From NCBI GenBank assembly GCA_041739345.1, contig JBGSNZ010000022.1, forward strand, positions 124,001 to 188,000: 64,000 nt of DNA. The letters are read 5' to 3'. The stretch comes from DIGJ01 sp041739345. GTDB lineage: Bacteria > Bacillota > Clostridia > Lachnospirales > Lachnospiraceae. The notes under the pieces are model-generated. The model had not been told where the DNA came from, did no database searches, and was given only the letters and a program-made list of their open reading frames with translations. Position numbers and translations under genes: made by a program. Shown here one piece after another: positions 1-9,115 of this stretch (position 1 is the stretch's first letter; each line of letters opens with the position of its first letter).

Positions 1-27
1 TTTTAAAGACAAAGGAGGAATGTTAAG

Positions 28-1050
28 ATGAAAGTTATTTCAATAACAAGGCGAATAATTATACAAATGGTAAATGATAAAAGAACACTCGCGCTTATTA
101 TCTTAGCTCCGATTTTTTTGATGACGTTGATTTATTTATTATTAGGAGAATCGACTTATATACCACGACTATTAGAGTACGAAGTAGCAACGCCTATACT
201 AGAGCAGCTTGACAATCAGGACTTAGAGATTGACGAAATAGATAATCTTGAGGATGGTAAACAAAAAATAAAAGATCGAAAAGCAGATGCATTGATTTAT
301 AGTGTAGACAATCAGATGTATCTACTATTTGAGAGTAAGGACAGTGTGCTTACAGGAAAAGTAAGGAAAGAAATACAAAGTGCTATGAGTGAATGGAATG
401 GCCAAAAAGCAGATTTAAAAACAGAATATGTTTATGGAGAAGATACAGATAGTATGTTTGATTCCATGGGTTACATTATGCTAGCTATTATGTCATTTTT
501 TATTATCTTTATTTTAGCAGGCATCTCATTTTTAAGAGAACGAACAAATCAAACGATGGAACGTTTACTGCTGACACCGGTAAAACGTTGGCAAGTTATA
601 CTTGGGTATACATTGGGATTTGGATTTTTTGCATTGCTTGAAAGTATTGTTTTACTTATATATGTAATTTCAGTTTTAAAAATGCCATTGGTAGGATCTG
701 CAATTGATATGGCAATCGTTATGATTTTACTATCGCTGGCAGCAGTTTGTATAGGTGCTTTTTTCTCCATCTTTTCCAATAATGAGTTTCAGGTAGTGCA
801 GTTTATACCGATTATCGTTATCCCACAAATCTTTTTTTCGGGATTGATTTCATTAGATACAATACCGTTACATTTAGGCTATTTATCAAGGATTATGCCC
901 GTTTATTATGCAAGTGACGCATTAAAATCTATTTGTGTCCGTGGAGAAACTTGTGCTGATATTTCGTATGATATACTTGCATTAGTCGTGTTTATTGTAT
1001 TCTTCTTCTTAATGAACACACTACTTTTAAAAAAATATAGGAACATTTAA
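28..1050 (+). CDS. ABC-2 type transporter permease
   Basis: Membrane subunit of an ABC exporter of the ABC-2 (DrrB/YhfE-like) class, 340 residues. One membrane helix lies near residues 20-42, followed by a roughly 100-residue extracytoplasmic domain and then about five helices from residue 148 to 336. This is the usual 1+5 layout of the family. The start has a strong GGAGG site 8-9 bases upstream. The ATPase subunit is not visible and is expected just left of the window, since only 27 bases precede this gene. A TetR-type regulator follows in the same direction, a common arrangement for drug or lipid efflux pumps. The substrate cannot be read from the sequence. Confidence 0.85.
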   Translation: MKVISITRRIIIQMVNDKRTLALIILAPIFLMTLIYLLLGESTYIPRLLEYEVATPILEQLDNQDLEIDEIDNLEDGKQKIKDRKADALIYSVDNQMYLLFESKDSVLTGKVRKEIQSAMSEWNGQKADLKTEYVYGEDTDSMFDSMGYIMLAIMSFFIIFILAGISFLRERTNQTMERLLLTPVKRWQVILGYTLGFGFFALLESIVLLIYVISVLKMPLVGSAIDMAIVMILLSLAAVCIGAFFSIFSNNEFQVVQFIPIIVIPQIFFSGLISLDTIPLHLGYLSRIMPVYYASDALKSICVRGETCADISYDILALVVFIVFFFLMNTLLLKKYRNI

Positions 1051-1130
1051 TGCTGAGACAAACTTTAGATGCACAGAAAACATGGACAGGAAAAGAGCAA
1101 GGAAGAAAGAATTTTTATGAAAGGATAAAT

Positions 1131-1190
1131 GCAAACACATAACGTTTGAGTTTGCGTCTCAAATGAACATGCTAGTATGTCCGCTTGAGA
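1131..1190. repeat. Overlapping inverted repeats upstream of the TetR gene
   Basis: Two mutually exclusive hairpins overlap. GCAAAC (1131-1136) pairs with GTTTGC (1150-1155). TCTCAAATGAACAT (1157-1170) pairs imperfectly with ATGTCCGCTTGAGA (1177-1190) around GCTAGT. The second is followed directly by the TetR start region, so it may be an operator for autoregulation or a leader structure. No typical ribosome site is visible before the TetR start. Confidence 0.4.
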
Positions 1191-1204
1191 TTTGGTATTA
1201 AAAT

Positions 1205-1804
1205 ATGAGTTTAAAAAATGACAAAATAAATTTTATCAAGCAATTTGCATTTGAACAATTTCAAAAACATGGATTTAGCCGGGTTACGATGGATGAAATC
1301 GCAAAAGAGACGGGTACAGGTAAGGGGACATTATATCGATATTTTCCTTCGAAGGAAGACTTACTTATTGCTGCAATTGAAAAAAATATTGCAGAAATTG
1401 AAAAAAAGATGAGTCAGGAGCTAAGCGATGATAAAGATCCGATGGAAAAAATAAATTGCTATATTTTACTGTTATCGCAACGACTTAAATTTGTTCCAAT
1501 CAGCCAATTATCCGATATAGAAAGAAACGTTCCTAAGGCTTACCAATTAATTTGCGAAGCAAGAGAACGACTTATTTTCAATACGCTTGTTTCTATTTTA
1601 GAAGAAGGAAAGGAAAGTGGATTAATTCGAAAAGATTTGGATGTAATGCTGGCAGTCAAAATACTTGTTGGTGCTTCTGAATATATTACAAGTCCAAAAG
1701 TTCTTGATACGCTTGAATTCTCAAATCTTACAGAAGTTATGAGAGAAATCTTTCAAACATTTCTGAAAGGATGTTATAGTGAGGAAGGTAGAAATTTAAT
1801 ATAG
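1205..1804 (+). CDS. TetR/AcrR family transcriptional regulator
   Basis: One-domain repressor of 199 residues. The N-terminal helix-turn-helix spans about residues 10-55 with the family signature TMDEIAKETGTGKGTLYRYF followed by SKEDLL. The rest is an all-helical ligand-binding and dimerisation domain. It lies downstream of the ABC-2 permease in the same orientation and probably controls that exporter in response to its substrate (inference from layout). The ATG is preceded by a poor ribosome site and by an inverted repeat, so translation may be weak or regulated. A rho-independent terminator follows the gene. Confidence 0.85.
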   Translation: MSLKNDKINFIKQFAFEQFQKHGFSRVTMDEIAKETGTGKGTLYRYFPSKEDLLIAAIEKNIAEIEKKMSQELSDDKDPMEKINCYILLLSQRLKFVPISQLSDIERNVPKAYQLICEARERLIFNTLVSILEEGKESGLIRKDLDVMLAVKILVGASEYITSPKVLDTLEFSNLTEVMREIFQTFLKGCYSEEGRNLI

Positions 1805-1829
1805 AAAAATGTTAATTGAAACAATTAGC

Positions 1830-1860
1830 TCCAAACATCAAAAGTGTTTGGAACTTTTTG
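1830..1860 (+). terminator. Rho-independent terminator after the TetR gene
   Basis: TCCAAACA (1830-1837) and TGTTTGGA (1845-1852) form a perfect 8-bp stem with a 7-base loop, followed by a T-rich tract ACTTTTTG. Confidence 0.8.
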
Positions 1861-2194
1861 CTTGAACCAATATATAGAGTGAAAAAAGAGAAAATAAACA
1901 CATTGTGTTGAAATAAAAGGTAAAATATTGAAAGATAGCAGACAAATTAGGAACTAAGAACTGTAAATAAATGTAAAGATAAAAGAAAAGTGTATTGTTG
2001 ACAGAAATAAATACAACTTATATAATATATGTAAACGATTACCTTGAATACAATAAGTGAAGTTTAAATTGTGGTTTGTGAGTAAATAAAAAAAAATTAA
2101 AAAAAACAATTTGAACATCAAGGAAATGTGATAGAAACAAAGTAAATTTAGTAAAACCAAATATCAATTAACAGAAGAAAAAATGGAGGTCGCT
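1861..2194 (+). promoter_or_regulatory. AT-rich intergenic region with the che operon promoter
   Basis: No gene is visible here. A textbook sigma-70-type promoter is present: TTGACA at 1998-2003, a 17-base spacer, and TATAAT at 2021-2026. This gives a leader of about 160 bases before cheY. The leader is A-rich, and I could not recognise a riboswitch in it. Confidence 0.8.
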
Positions 2195-2557
2195 ATGAAA
2201 AAAGTACTTATTGTTGATGATGCAGCTTTTATGAGATTAGCAATTAAAACAATACTAAGCAAAAATGAAGACATAGAATTTGTTGAGGCAGGAACTGGAA
2301 GGGAAGCAGTAGAAAAATATAAGGATAGCAAACCAGATATTGTAACCATGGATATCACAATGCCGGATATGACAGGGTTGGAAGCTCTAAAAGTAATTAT
2401 GCAAATGGATTCAAAAGCAAAAATAATTATGGTTTCTGCTATGGGGCAAGAAAATATGGTTCGGGAAGCAATCATAAATGGAGCTAAGACATTTATCGTA
2501 AAACCTTTTAAAGAGGAGCATGTAGTGAATGCTATTAATAAACTATTAACGGCTTAA
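2195..2557 (+). CDS. cheY: Chemotaxis response regulator CheY
   Basis: Single receiver domain of 120 residues. The acidic pocket is D8/D9, the phosphoacceptor is D53 in TMDITMPD, and the conserved Thr/Ser and Lys appear as VSAMGQ and VKPF. An in-frame ATG lies 12 bases upstream at 2183, but it sits inside the sequence ATGGAGG, whose GGAGG is the ribosome site for 2195. The 2195 start also gives the usual CheY N-terminus MKKVLIVDD. It is phosphorylated by CheA, encoded 24 bases downstream. It is the first gene of a chemosensory operon running to 12707. With no flagellar genes nearby, its output target is unknown. Confidence 0.93.
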   Translation: MKKVLIVDDAAFMRLAIKTILSKNEDIEFVEAGTGREAVEKYKDSKPDIVTMDITMPDMTGLEALKVIMQMDSKAKIIMVSAMGQENMVREAIINGAKTFIVKPFKEEHVVNAINKLLTA

Positions 2558-2581
2558 TTTATAGATGCCAGGAGGTATAAA

Positions 2582-4651
2582 ATGTCAGATCAATTTACAA
2601 ATGAACCGATGCTTGATATGTTTATATTTGAAACTTCACAACTGATAGAACAGTTGGAGCAATCTATATTAAGTAGTGAAAAAGAAAGTACTTACACGCC
2701 GGCCGCAATTAATGAAATTTTTCGTATCATGCATACAATTAAAGGTTCAGCAGCCTTGATGATGTTTTATAGTATCTCGACACTTGCGCACACGATGGAA
2801 GATATTTTTTATTTTCTTCGTGAAGAAAAACCACAACAGTTAAATTGTAGTACACTTTCTGATTTTGTATTGGAAGGTGTTGATTTTATTAAAGTTGAGA
2901 TGGAGAAAATAAAGAATGGAGATTCTTCCGATGGTGATGCCTCTGTATTGATTGAAGAGCTGACATTATTTCTAACTGATCTAAAAAAGGAAAATAATTG
3001 CTCGGAATCCAAAGAATCTTTACATAAGGTGGAAAAAAAACCACAGCAATATTACATAAGCCAGGAGAAAGTTTCCTCGATTGTTTATGAAAACTGTTAT
3101 AAGGCTGTTGTTTTTTTCGAAGAAGGTTGTGAAATGGAAAATATACGTGCTTATACCGTTGTTCACAGTCTAGCCGATCTAACGGATGAATTTTATCATT
3201 TTCCTGAGAATATCATTGATGATGAGGGTAGCATTGAAATCATTCAAAGACAAGGATTTACAATTTACCTGAAATCCAATTCTACCTATGATCAAATAAA
3301 CCAACTTTTACAACAGACAGTTTTTTTGAGATCGATTGAATTAGTACAATTAGAGCAAGAAGAGTATAAGAAAAATTCGATATCAATGAAAAGTTTGAGT
3401 ATAGAAAATCCAGTGAAAACTCCGGATATGTTCACTCAAAACCCGAAAATAGAAAAGGAAACGAATAAAGAGCTACATTCAACGGTTCAGAGTATTATCA
3501 GTGTAAATGTTTCTAAATTGGATAAACTTATGGATTTGGTGGGTGAAATGGTGATAGCAGAAGCAATGGTCACACAGAATCCGGATTTACTTGATTTGGA
3601 ACTGGATAATTTTCAAAAAGCAGCACAGCAACTTAATAAAATAACCAGTGAATTACAAGATACGGTCATGTCTATTCGAATGGTTCCACTTGCACCTACG
3701 TTTCAGAAAATGCAGCGAATCGTACGTGATATGTGTAAACAATTAGGAAAAGAAGTTCAGTTACAAATAAAAGGTGAGGATACAGAGGTTGATAAAAATA
3801 TCATTGAACATATTTCTGATCCGCTAATGCATCTTGTACGAAATTCAATAGATCATGGGATAGAATCAACCGAAGAAAGACAAAGGCTAGGAAAAGATAA
3901 AACAGGTACACTTACGTTAGAAGCCAAGAATTCGGGAAGTGATGTTTTAATTATTGTTCGCGATGATGGAAAAGGTCTGAATAAAGAAAAAATATTGCAA
4001 AAGGCCAAAGACAATAATCTGTTATTTAAAAGACCAGAAGATATGGAAAATAGGGAAATATTTAACCTTATTTTGCTTCCTGGTTTTTCGACAAAGGACA
4101 GTGTTTCAGAATTTTCTGGGCGTGGTGTTGGTATGGATGTTGTGATGAAGAATGTTGAGTCGATAGGAGGTACATTATCCGTTGATAGTATGCCAAATAA
4201 AGGAACAACAATAATTCTAACCATACCTCTAACGTTAGCAATCATTGATGGCATGAATATCAAAGTAGGAAATTCCTGCTATACAATACCAATAAATTCA
4301 ATAAAAGAATCTTTGAGACCACATAAAGAAGATATCATAACGGATCCAGATGGTAATGAAATGATTATGATACGTGGAGAATGTTATCCAATATTAAGAC
4401 TTCACGAAAAATTCAAAGTGGATACGAAGGTAGTTGATTTTTCGGAAGGTATCATTATCATTGTGGAGCAGGAAAGCCGAAAAGTTTGTATTTTTGCAGA
4501 TGAACTGTTAGGACAGCAACAGGTTGTAGTAAAAGTATTGCCTGTATATATTCAGAAAATAAAGAAAATAAGGGGACTGGCAGGCTGTACATTGCTAGGC
4601 GATGGAAGTATTAGCCTTATTTTGGATGTTGCAGAGCTAATAAACCTGTAA
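2582..4651 (+). CDS. cheA: Chemotaxis histidine kinase CheA
   Basis: CheA of 689 residues with domains in order: P1 phosphotransfer domain (about 8-110, His51 in MHTIKGSA); a poorly conserved middle section (about 120-270) in place of a clear P2; P3 dimerisation domain (about 290-365, starting near VSKLDKLMDLVGEMV); P4 ATPase (about 370-550, with N-box LVRNSIDHGIE, DDGKGL and GRGVGMDVV); and P5 CheW-like domain (about 555-689). It phosphorylates CheY and CheB under control of receptors and CheW. It is preceded by AGGAGG and co-transcribed with cheY. The catalytic motifs are all intact. Confidence 0.95.
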   Translation: MSDQFTNEPMLDMFIFETSQLIEQLEQSILSSEKESTYTPAAINEIFRIMHTIKGSAALMMFYSISTLAHTMEDIFYFLREEKPQQLNCSTLSDFVLEGVDFIKVEMEKIKNGDSSDGDASVLIEELTLFLTDLKKENNCSESKESLHKVEKKPQQYYISQEKVSSIVYENCYKAVVFFEEGCEMENIRAYTVVHSLADLTDEFYHFPENIIDDEGSIEIIQRQGFTIYLKSNSTYDQINQLLQQTVFLRSIELVQLEQEEYKKNSISMKSLSIENPVKTPDMFTQNPKIEKETNKELHSTVQSIISVNVSKLDKLMDLVGEMVIAEAMVTQNPDLLDLELDNFQKAAQQLNKITSELQDTVMSIRMVPLAPTFQKMQRIVRDMCKQLGKEVQLQIKGEDTEVDKNIIEHISDPLMHLVRNSIDHGIESTEERQRLGKDKTGTLTLEAKNSGSDVLIIVRDDGKGLNKEKILQKAKDNNLLFKRPEDMENREIFNLILLPGFSTKDSVSEFSGRGVGMDVVMKNVESIGGTLSVDSMPNKGTTIILTIPLTLAIIDGMNIKVGNSCYTIPINSIKESLRPHKEDIITDPDGNEMIMIRGECYPILRLHEKFKVDTKVVDFSEGIIIIVEQESRKVCIFADELLGQQQVVVKVLPVYIQKIKKIRGLAGCTLLGDGSISLILDVAELINL

Positions 4652-4676
4652 AATCGAAAGATTGAGGTGGTATATC

Positions 4677-7600
4677 ATGAAAAATCGGTTAGCGGGTGAA
4701 ACAATTGCACTTGCTGAGGCAACCTTGTCTTGTATTGGGGACGGTGTGATTTCAACTGACATGGCGGGTCGGATTTTATATATCAATAAAAAAGCAGAGA
4801 AAATTATAGGCCAGATTTCTAGTGACGTGATTGATAAAAGTTTTGATGATGTTATTAAATTTTACAATGCGGAAACGGAGTTTGTTATTACTAGTCCTTT
4901 AAATCGAGTCATTGCTACAAATCAGATATGTGGATTGGAAAATAACACAGTTATTCATAAAAAAAATAATAAGAAACGATATTTATCGGCTACCTTTTCT
5001 CCAATAAAAGACCGGAATGCAAAAAGGATTGGTGTAGTCGTGATTCTTCGAGATATCACACGATTAAGAAGGCTTGAGATTGATAACATAAATGAGAAGA
5101 ATAACTTGAAAATTATGTTTGATTCCGCTCCAGTGGGTATGCTGATTATGAATGAAGATGCTTTAATTACGCAGGTGAATGATACCTCCTTATTATTTAT
5201 TCAAAAAGAAAGGAAACAGGTAATTGGGAAGCACTTTGGAGATAGTTTCCACTGTAAGGAAAGTAGTAGAGATAAGCGCGGTTGTACTTATGGATTAAAG
5301 TGTGCGGAATGTGATTTGCAAAATGCAATTAAGAGATCTATAAAAAGTGGAAAAACAACTAGCAACATTGAATTACATAAAACCTTAATAAAAGAAAATC
5401 GCGAGCAGGAATATTGGTTTAGGGCAAGTGTTACACCAATCGTTATGGAAGATAAGAAAAATTGCATTGTGACGTTAATTGACATAACGGAAAGTAAAAT
5501 CAATGAAAAAACAATTATTGAGTCACGAGATGTGTGCATTAATATTTTGAATCAACTTCCTTCCTTGGCTTGGATGAGTGACCAGGAGTTAGAATGCAAT
5601 TATGTGAATAATGTATGGAGTAATTTTACTGGTATATCACAGGACGAATCGCTAAGTAATCTTTGGCATAATAGTATACATCCAGATGATTTAGAACTCT
5701 ATACGAAGATGAGAAAAGAAGCAATACGCGACCGAAAGAACTTTCACTTTGAAGTCCGTATCCGCAGATATGATGGAGAGTATCGGTGGTGTCTTGCGAT
5801 AGATACCCCATATTATGACTTAAATAATAAATTTGCTGGATATATAGGCTCAATATATGATATTACAGAGCGTAAAGAAGCGGAAGAAGTATTAGAACGA
5901 TATCGTAAAATAATAAATAATGCACGCGATATCATATTTATATTAGATTTGGATGGATGGATTATTGAGGCAAATAAATCAGCCGCAGACGCCTATGGGT
6001 ATACAAAGGAAGAACTGTGTACCATGAATGTTACAACGATTAGACAGAGTTGGAGATATGAGAAGGATCAGATACAGCAGGCGATTCAAAAGGGCTTGTT
6101 TTTCGAAACTACTCACAGTCGTAAGGATGGAAGTGAATTTCAGGTTGAAGTAAGCTCACAAGGTATCAGTATTGGTGAAAAGAAAATTTTGTTTAGTATC
6201 GTTAGGGATATCACGGAGAGGAAGAGAGCAGAGACAGAAATTCTTTTCAATCAAGAAAAATACTACTATTTATTTATGAATATGCAAAGTGCCTATTCTT
6301 ATTGCAATTTACTTTGTGATGAAAACAATAAACCGTATGACTTGGAGTTTGTTGAAGTCAATTGTGCATTTGAAAAAATGTTTAATCTGGAAAAAAGTAA
6401 TATCATTAAAAAACGCTTTAAAGAGATTTTCTTCAATTGCAAAGAATTTATAGAAAATATCATACATAATTATGCAGATGGGCTGATAGTTGGTCAGCGT
6501 ATCACAATTGATGAATATTATTCCGGAGTCTATGACAAGTGGCTTTCTGTATCGATTTACAGTCCTTACAAAAATGATATTGTAAGTATTATTACGGATA
6601 TTACGGAAAAGAAACAATCCGAATTTAGACTGATTTCAACGAAAGAAGCAGCAGAAGCTGCAAACAGGGCAAAAAGTGAGTTTTTAGCTAATATGAGTCA
6701 TGAGATACGAACTCCCATCAATGGTATGGTCGGAATGGTAGATTTAACGCTTATGACACAATTAAGCAATGAACAAAAAGATAATCTGGTTACTGCAAAG
6801 GCTTGCGCAAATTCTCTTTTAAAAATTATAAATGACATATTAGATTTTTCTAAGATGGAAGCAGGTAAATTATCCATAGAAAACATTAATTTTAACATGA
6901 AAGAGCTGGTGGAAGAAATTGTAAAAATGTATTCGCCAAGAGTGGAAGAAAAAGGATTGGAATTAAGTTATACCTTTAATACCTCAATACCAGAGTTTCT
7001 AGTAGGTGATCCGAACCGACTGCGTCAGGTTATAAATAATTTTTTGAGTAATGCAGTGAAATTTACGAATGAAGGTAGTATTTGCCTAACAGTTAAAAAT
7101 ATGAAAAAGATAAAAGACGAAGTTGAATTAAAATTTACTATTACCGATACGGGCATAGGAATTGCAACCAAAGATTTAAGTCTTTTATTTCAAAGCTTTA
7201 ATCAAGTTGAACAGACCTTTACGAAAAAATATGGAGGAACTGGACTGGGCCTTGCAATTTCAAAAAAATTGGTTGAGCTGATGGGAGGTCAAATTGGAGT
7301 CGATAGTGAGAAGGGCAAGGGAAGTACCTTCTATTTCTCGCTAAAATTTAGAATAGGAAGCAACATTGAAAGAAAAGAAAATGCATTACTACAACTATCC
7401 AGCGTAAAACGGCAATTGAATATTTTATTAGCAGAAGACGATCGTATCAATCAAAAGGTCATTTTAAAAATACTAAAAATGCGAGGTCATATGGTTGATT
7501 TGGCAAACAACGGGAAAGAGGTTCTTAAATTATACGAAAAGGATAAATATGATGTGATTTTAATGGATATTCAAATGCCGGAAATGAATGGACTAGAAGC

Positions 7601-8150
7601 GACAAAAGAAATAAGAAAAAAAGAAGAGAATGGAAGACATATACCTATAATTGCATTATCTGCTTATGCATTAAAGGGTGACAGAGAACGTTTTCTAGCA
7701 TTAGGAATGGATGAATATATATCAAAACCTATTGATATGAACGAGTTGTTTTATACAATTGAAAGTACGACACAATTGCAAGAAAAATTTGATTCTACAG
7801 CATTGGATAGTGTTTATTTCAAGGAAAGAGACGATTTACAAGATACTACCAAACCGCTTAATCAATCATACCTTAATGTTACTCAGACTATGCGGGATAT
7901 CTGCAAGAACTTAAAGACATTGGAATTAGCAATGGAAAAAGATGACTTAATAGTGATAGAAGACATAGCACATGAATTGAAAATGCAATTTAATGAGATG
8001 GAATCAACTGAAATGAAAGATATCGCTTTTAAGATAGAACTTGCGGCTCGAAGAGGAAATTTGGATGAAGCGAGGAAAAATAGCAAGAAAGTAATATCCG
8101 ATTTTGAAATACTACGTAATGATCTTAAGTTCGTTAAGGAGGAAGGATAA
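4677..8150 (+). CDS. Multi-PAS hybrid sensor histidine kinase (HisKA-HATPase-REC-HPt)
   Basis: Soluble hybrid kinase of 1157 residues with no obvious membrane segment. From the N-terminus there are about five PAS/PAC modules (approximately 10-135, 145-275, 285-400, 405-530, 540-655). PAC endings such as ILRDITR, LIDITES, IYDITERK and VRDITERK mark the boundaries. Then come HisKA (MSHEIRTPINGMVG, near 675), HATPase (DTGIGI, GGTGLGL), a receiver domain (MDIQMPEMNG, near 925-1045) and a C-terminal HPt-like helix bundle with AHELK. PAS2 carries a four-cysteine cluster (FHC, GCTYG, KCAEC). The ATG at 4677 has GAGGTGG at a proper distance; an upstream in-frame TTG at 4662 does not. Lying between cheA and cheW, it probably feeds a second signal into the pathway. 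Confidence 0.88.
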   Translation: MKNRLAGETIALAEATLSCIGDGVISTDMAGRILYINKKAEKIIGQISSDVIDKSFDDVIKFYNAETEFVITSPLNRVIATNQICGLENNTVIHKKNNKKRYLSATFSPIKDRNAKRIGVVVILRDITRLRRLEIDNINEKNNLKIMFDSAPVGMLIMNEDALITQVNDTSLLFIQKERKQVIGKHFGDSFHCKESSRDKRGCTYGLKCAECDLQNAIKRSIKSGKTTSNIELHKTLIKENREQEYWFRASVTPIVMEDKKNCIVTLIDITESKINEKTIIESRDVCINILNQLPSLAWMSDQELECNYVNNVWSNFTGISQDESLSNLWHNSIHPDDLELYTKMRKEAIRDRKNFHFEVRIRRYDGEYRWCLAIDTPYYDLNNKFAGYIGSIYDITERKEAEEVLERYRKIINNARDIIFILDLDGWIIEANKSAADAYGYTKEELCTMNVTTIRQSWRYEKDQIQQAIQKGLFFETTHSRKDGSEFQVEVSSQGISIGEKKILFSIVRDITERKRAETEILFNQEKYYYLFMNMQSAYSYCNLLCDENNKPYDLEFVEVNCAFEKMFNLEKSNIIKKRFKEIFFNCKEFIENIIHNYADGLIVGQRITIDEYYSGVYDKWLSVSIYSPYKNDIVSIITDITEKKQSEFRLISTKEAAEAANRAKSEFLANMSHEIRTPINGMVGMVDLTLMTQLSNEQKDNLVTAKACANSLLKIINDILDFSKMEAGKLSIENINFNMKELVEEIVKMYSPRVEEKGLELSYTFNTSIPEFLVGDPNRLRQVINNFLSNAVKFTNEGSICLTVKNMKKIKDEVELKFTITDTGIGIATKDLSLLFQSFNQVEQTFTKKYGGTGLGLAISKKLVELMGGQIGVDSEKGKGSTFYFSLKFRIGSNIERKENALLQLSSVKRQLNILLAEDDRINQKVILKILKMRGHMVDLANNGKEVLKLYEKDKYDVILMDIQMPEMNGLEATKEIRKKEENGRHIPIIALSAYALKGDRERFLALGMDEYISKPIDMNELFYTIESTTQLQEKFDSTALDSVYFKERDDLQDTTKPLNQSYLNVTQTMRDICKNLKTLELAMEKDDLIVIEDIAHELKMQFNEMESTEMKDIAFKIELAARRGNLDEARKNSKKVISDFEILRNDLKFVKEEG

Positions 8151-8558
8151 ATGAGAATACTAATTGCAGAAGACGATTTGATTAGCAGAAAATTTCTCTT
8201 CAAATTTTTAAACCGATATGGGGAGTGTGATTTGGTGGTAGATGGGTTGGAGGCATTGGATGCTGTTTTACTATCGATTAAGGACGAAAGTCCTTATGAT
8301 CTAATTTGCCTTGATATTATGATGCCTAAACTGGATGGTGTTAAGGTACTAAAATCAATTCGTGATCTCGAATTGCAAAAAGGAATATTACCAAGCGAAC
8401 GCGCAAAAATTATTATGACTACAGCATTAAGTGAAACTCAATTTGTCCAGAAAGCATTTGATATTGGATGTGATGCTTATGCAGCAAAGCCAATTGATAC
8501 AGAAAAATTAATTGATGTATTACAAAAATTTGGCTTGGTTGAGCAGGAAGATAAGTAG
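8151..8558 (+). CDS. Stand-alone response regulator receiver protein
   Basis: Receiver domain of 135 residues with no output domain. Acidic residues are E7/D8/D9, the phosphoacceptor is D55 in CLDIMMPK, and the conserved switch and lysine regions are TTALSE and AAKPID. The ATG abuts the stop codon of the hybrid kinase gene, and its ribosome site AAGGAGGAAGG lies inside that gene. The two are therefore translationally coupled and this is the likely phosphorylation partner of the upstream kinase (inference). Slightly longer than CheY and distinct from it in sequence. Confidence 0.9.
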   Translation: MRILIAEDDLISRKFLFKFLNRYGECDLVVDGLEALDAVLLSIKDESPYDLICLDIMMPKLDGVKVLKSIRDLELQKGILPSERAKIIMTTALSETQFVQKAFDIGCDAYAAKPIDTEKLIDVLQKFGLVEQEDK

Positions 8559-8602
8559 CGTTATTGTTATATGCTAAATAATAATTAGAAAGGAGAGGAA
8601 AT

Positions 8603-9100
8603 ATGCTGGAAAATGAAAAAGGAGAGGTGGATATTTTGGAGCAAGAGGAAGATACACAAAAAGGTAGATTTCTTACGTTCCAAATTGGAAACGAAGTATA
8701 TGGCATCGAAATCAAATATGTTACTGAGATTATTGGAATTCAGCCAGTTACTGAAGTTCCGGAGCTGCCAGAGTATATAAAAGGAATCATCAATTTAAGA
8801 GGCAAAATCATACCGGTAATGGACATCAGACTACGATTTAAGAAGGAGTGGGTTGCATATAATGATAGGACATGCGTCATTGTCATTGATATCGGGATTT
8901 TTTCCATTGGATTAATTGTAGATCATGTTTCAGAAGTCATTTCCATTCCAGAGGAAGAAATTGCGGATCCACCGGAAGTGAAAACTGGTGGAAATAGATA
9001 TATTAAAGGTATTGGTAAAGTGGGAAGTGAAGTCAAATTACTATTAGACTGTGATAAATTATTGAATGATAAAGATATGGAAATCTTAACTAACGTATGA
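8603..9100 (+). CDS. cheW: Chemotaxis adaptor CheW
   Basis: CheW-like domain protein of 165 residues. Family hallmarks are the opening FLTFQIGNEVYGIEI, the ELPEYIKGIINLRGKIIPV segment, and an ending with a glycine-rich turn and a hydrophobic strand (KLLLDCDKLL). It couples CheA to the chemoreceptors. It carries a roughly 18-residue acidic N-terminal extension. A second AAAGGAGAGG followed by TTG at 8636 would remove the first 11 residues, so the exact start is uncertain. It sits between the receiver gene and the receptor gene in the same operon. Confidence 0.92.
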   Translation: MLENEKGEVDILEQEEDTQKGRFLTFQIGNEVYGIEIKYVTEIIGIQPVTEVPELPEYIKGIINLRGKIIPVMDIRLRFKKEWVAYNDRTCVIVIDIGIFSIGLIVDHVSEVISIPEEEIADPPEVKTGGNRYIKGIGKVGSEVKLLLDCDKLLNDKDMEILTNV

Positions 9101-9115
9101 TAAGGAGGGTATTAA

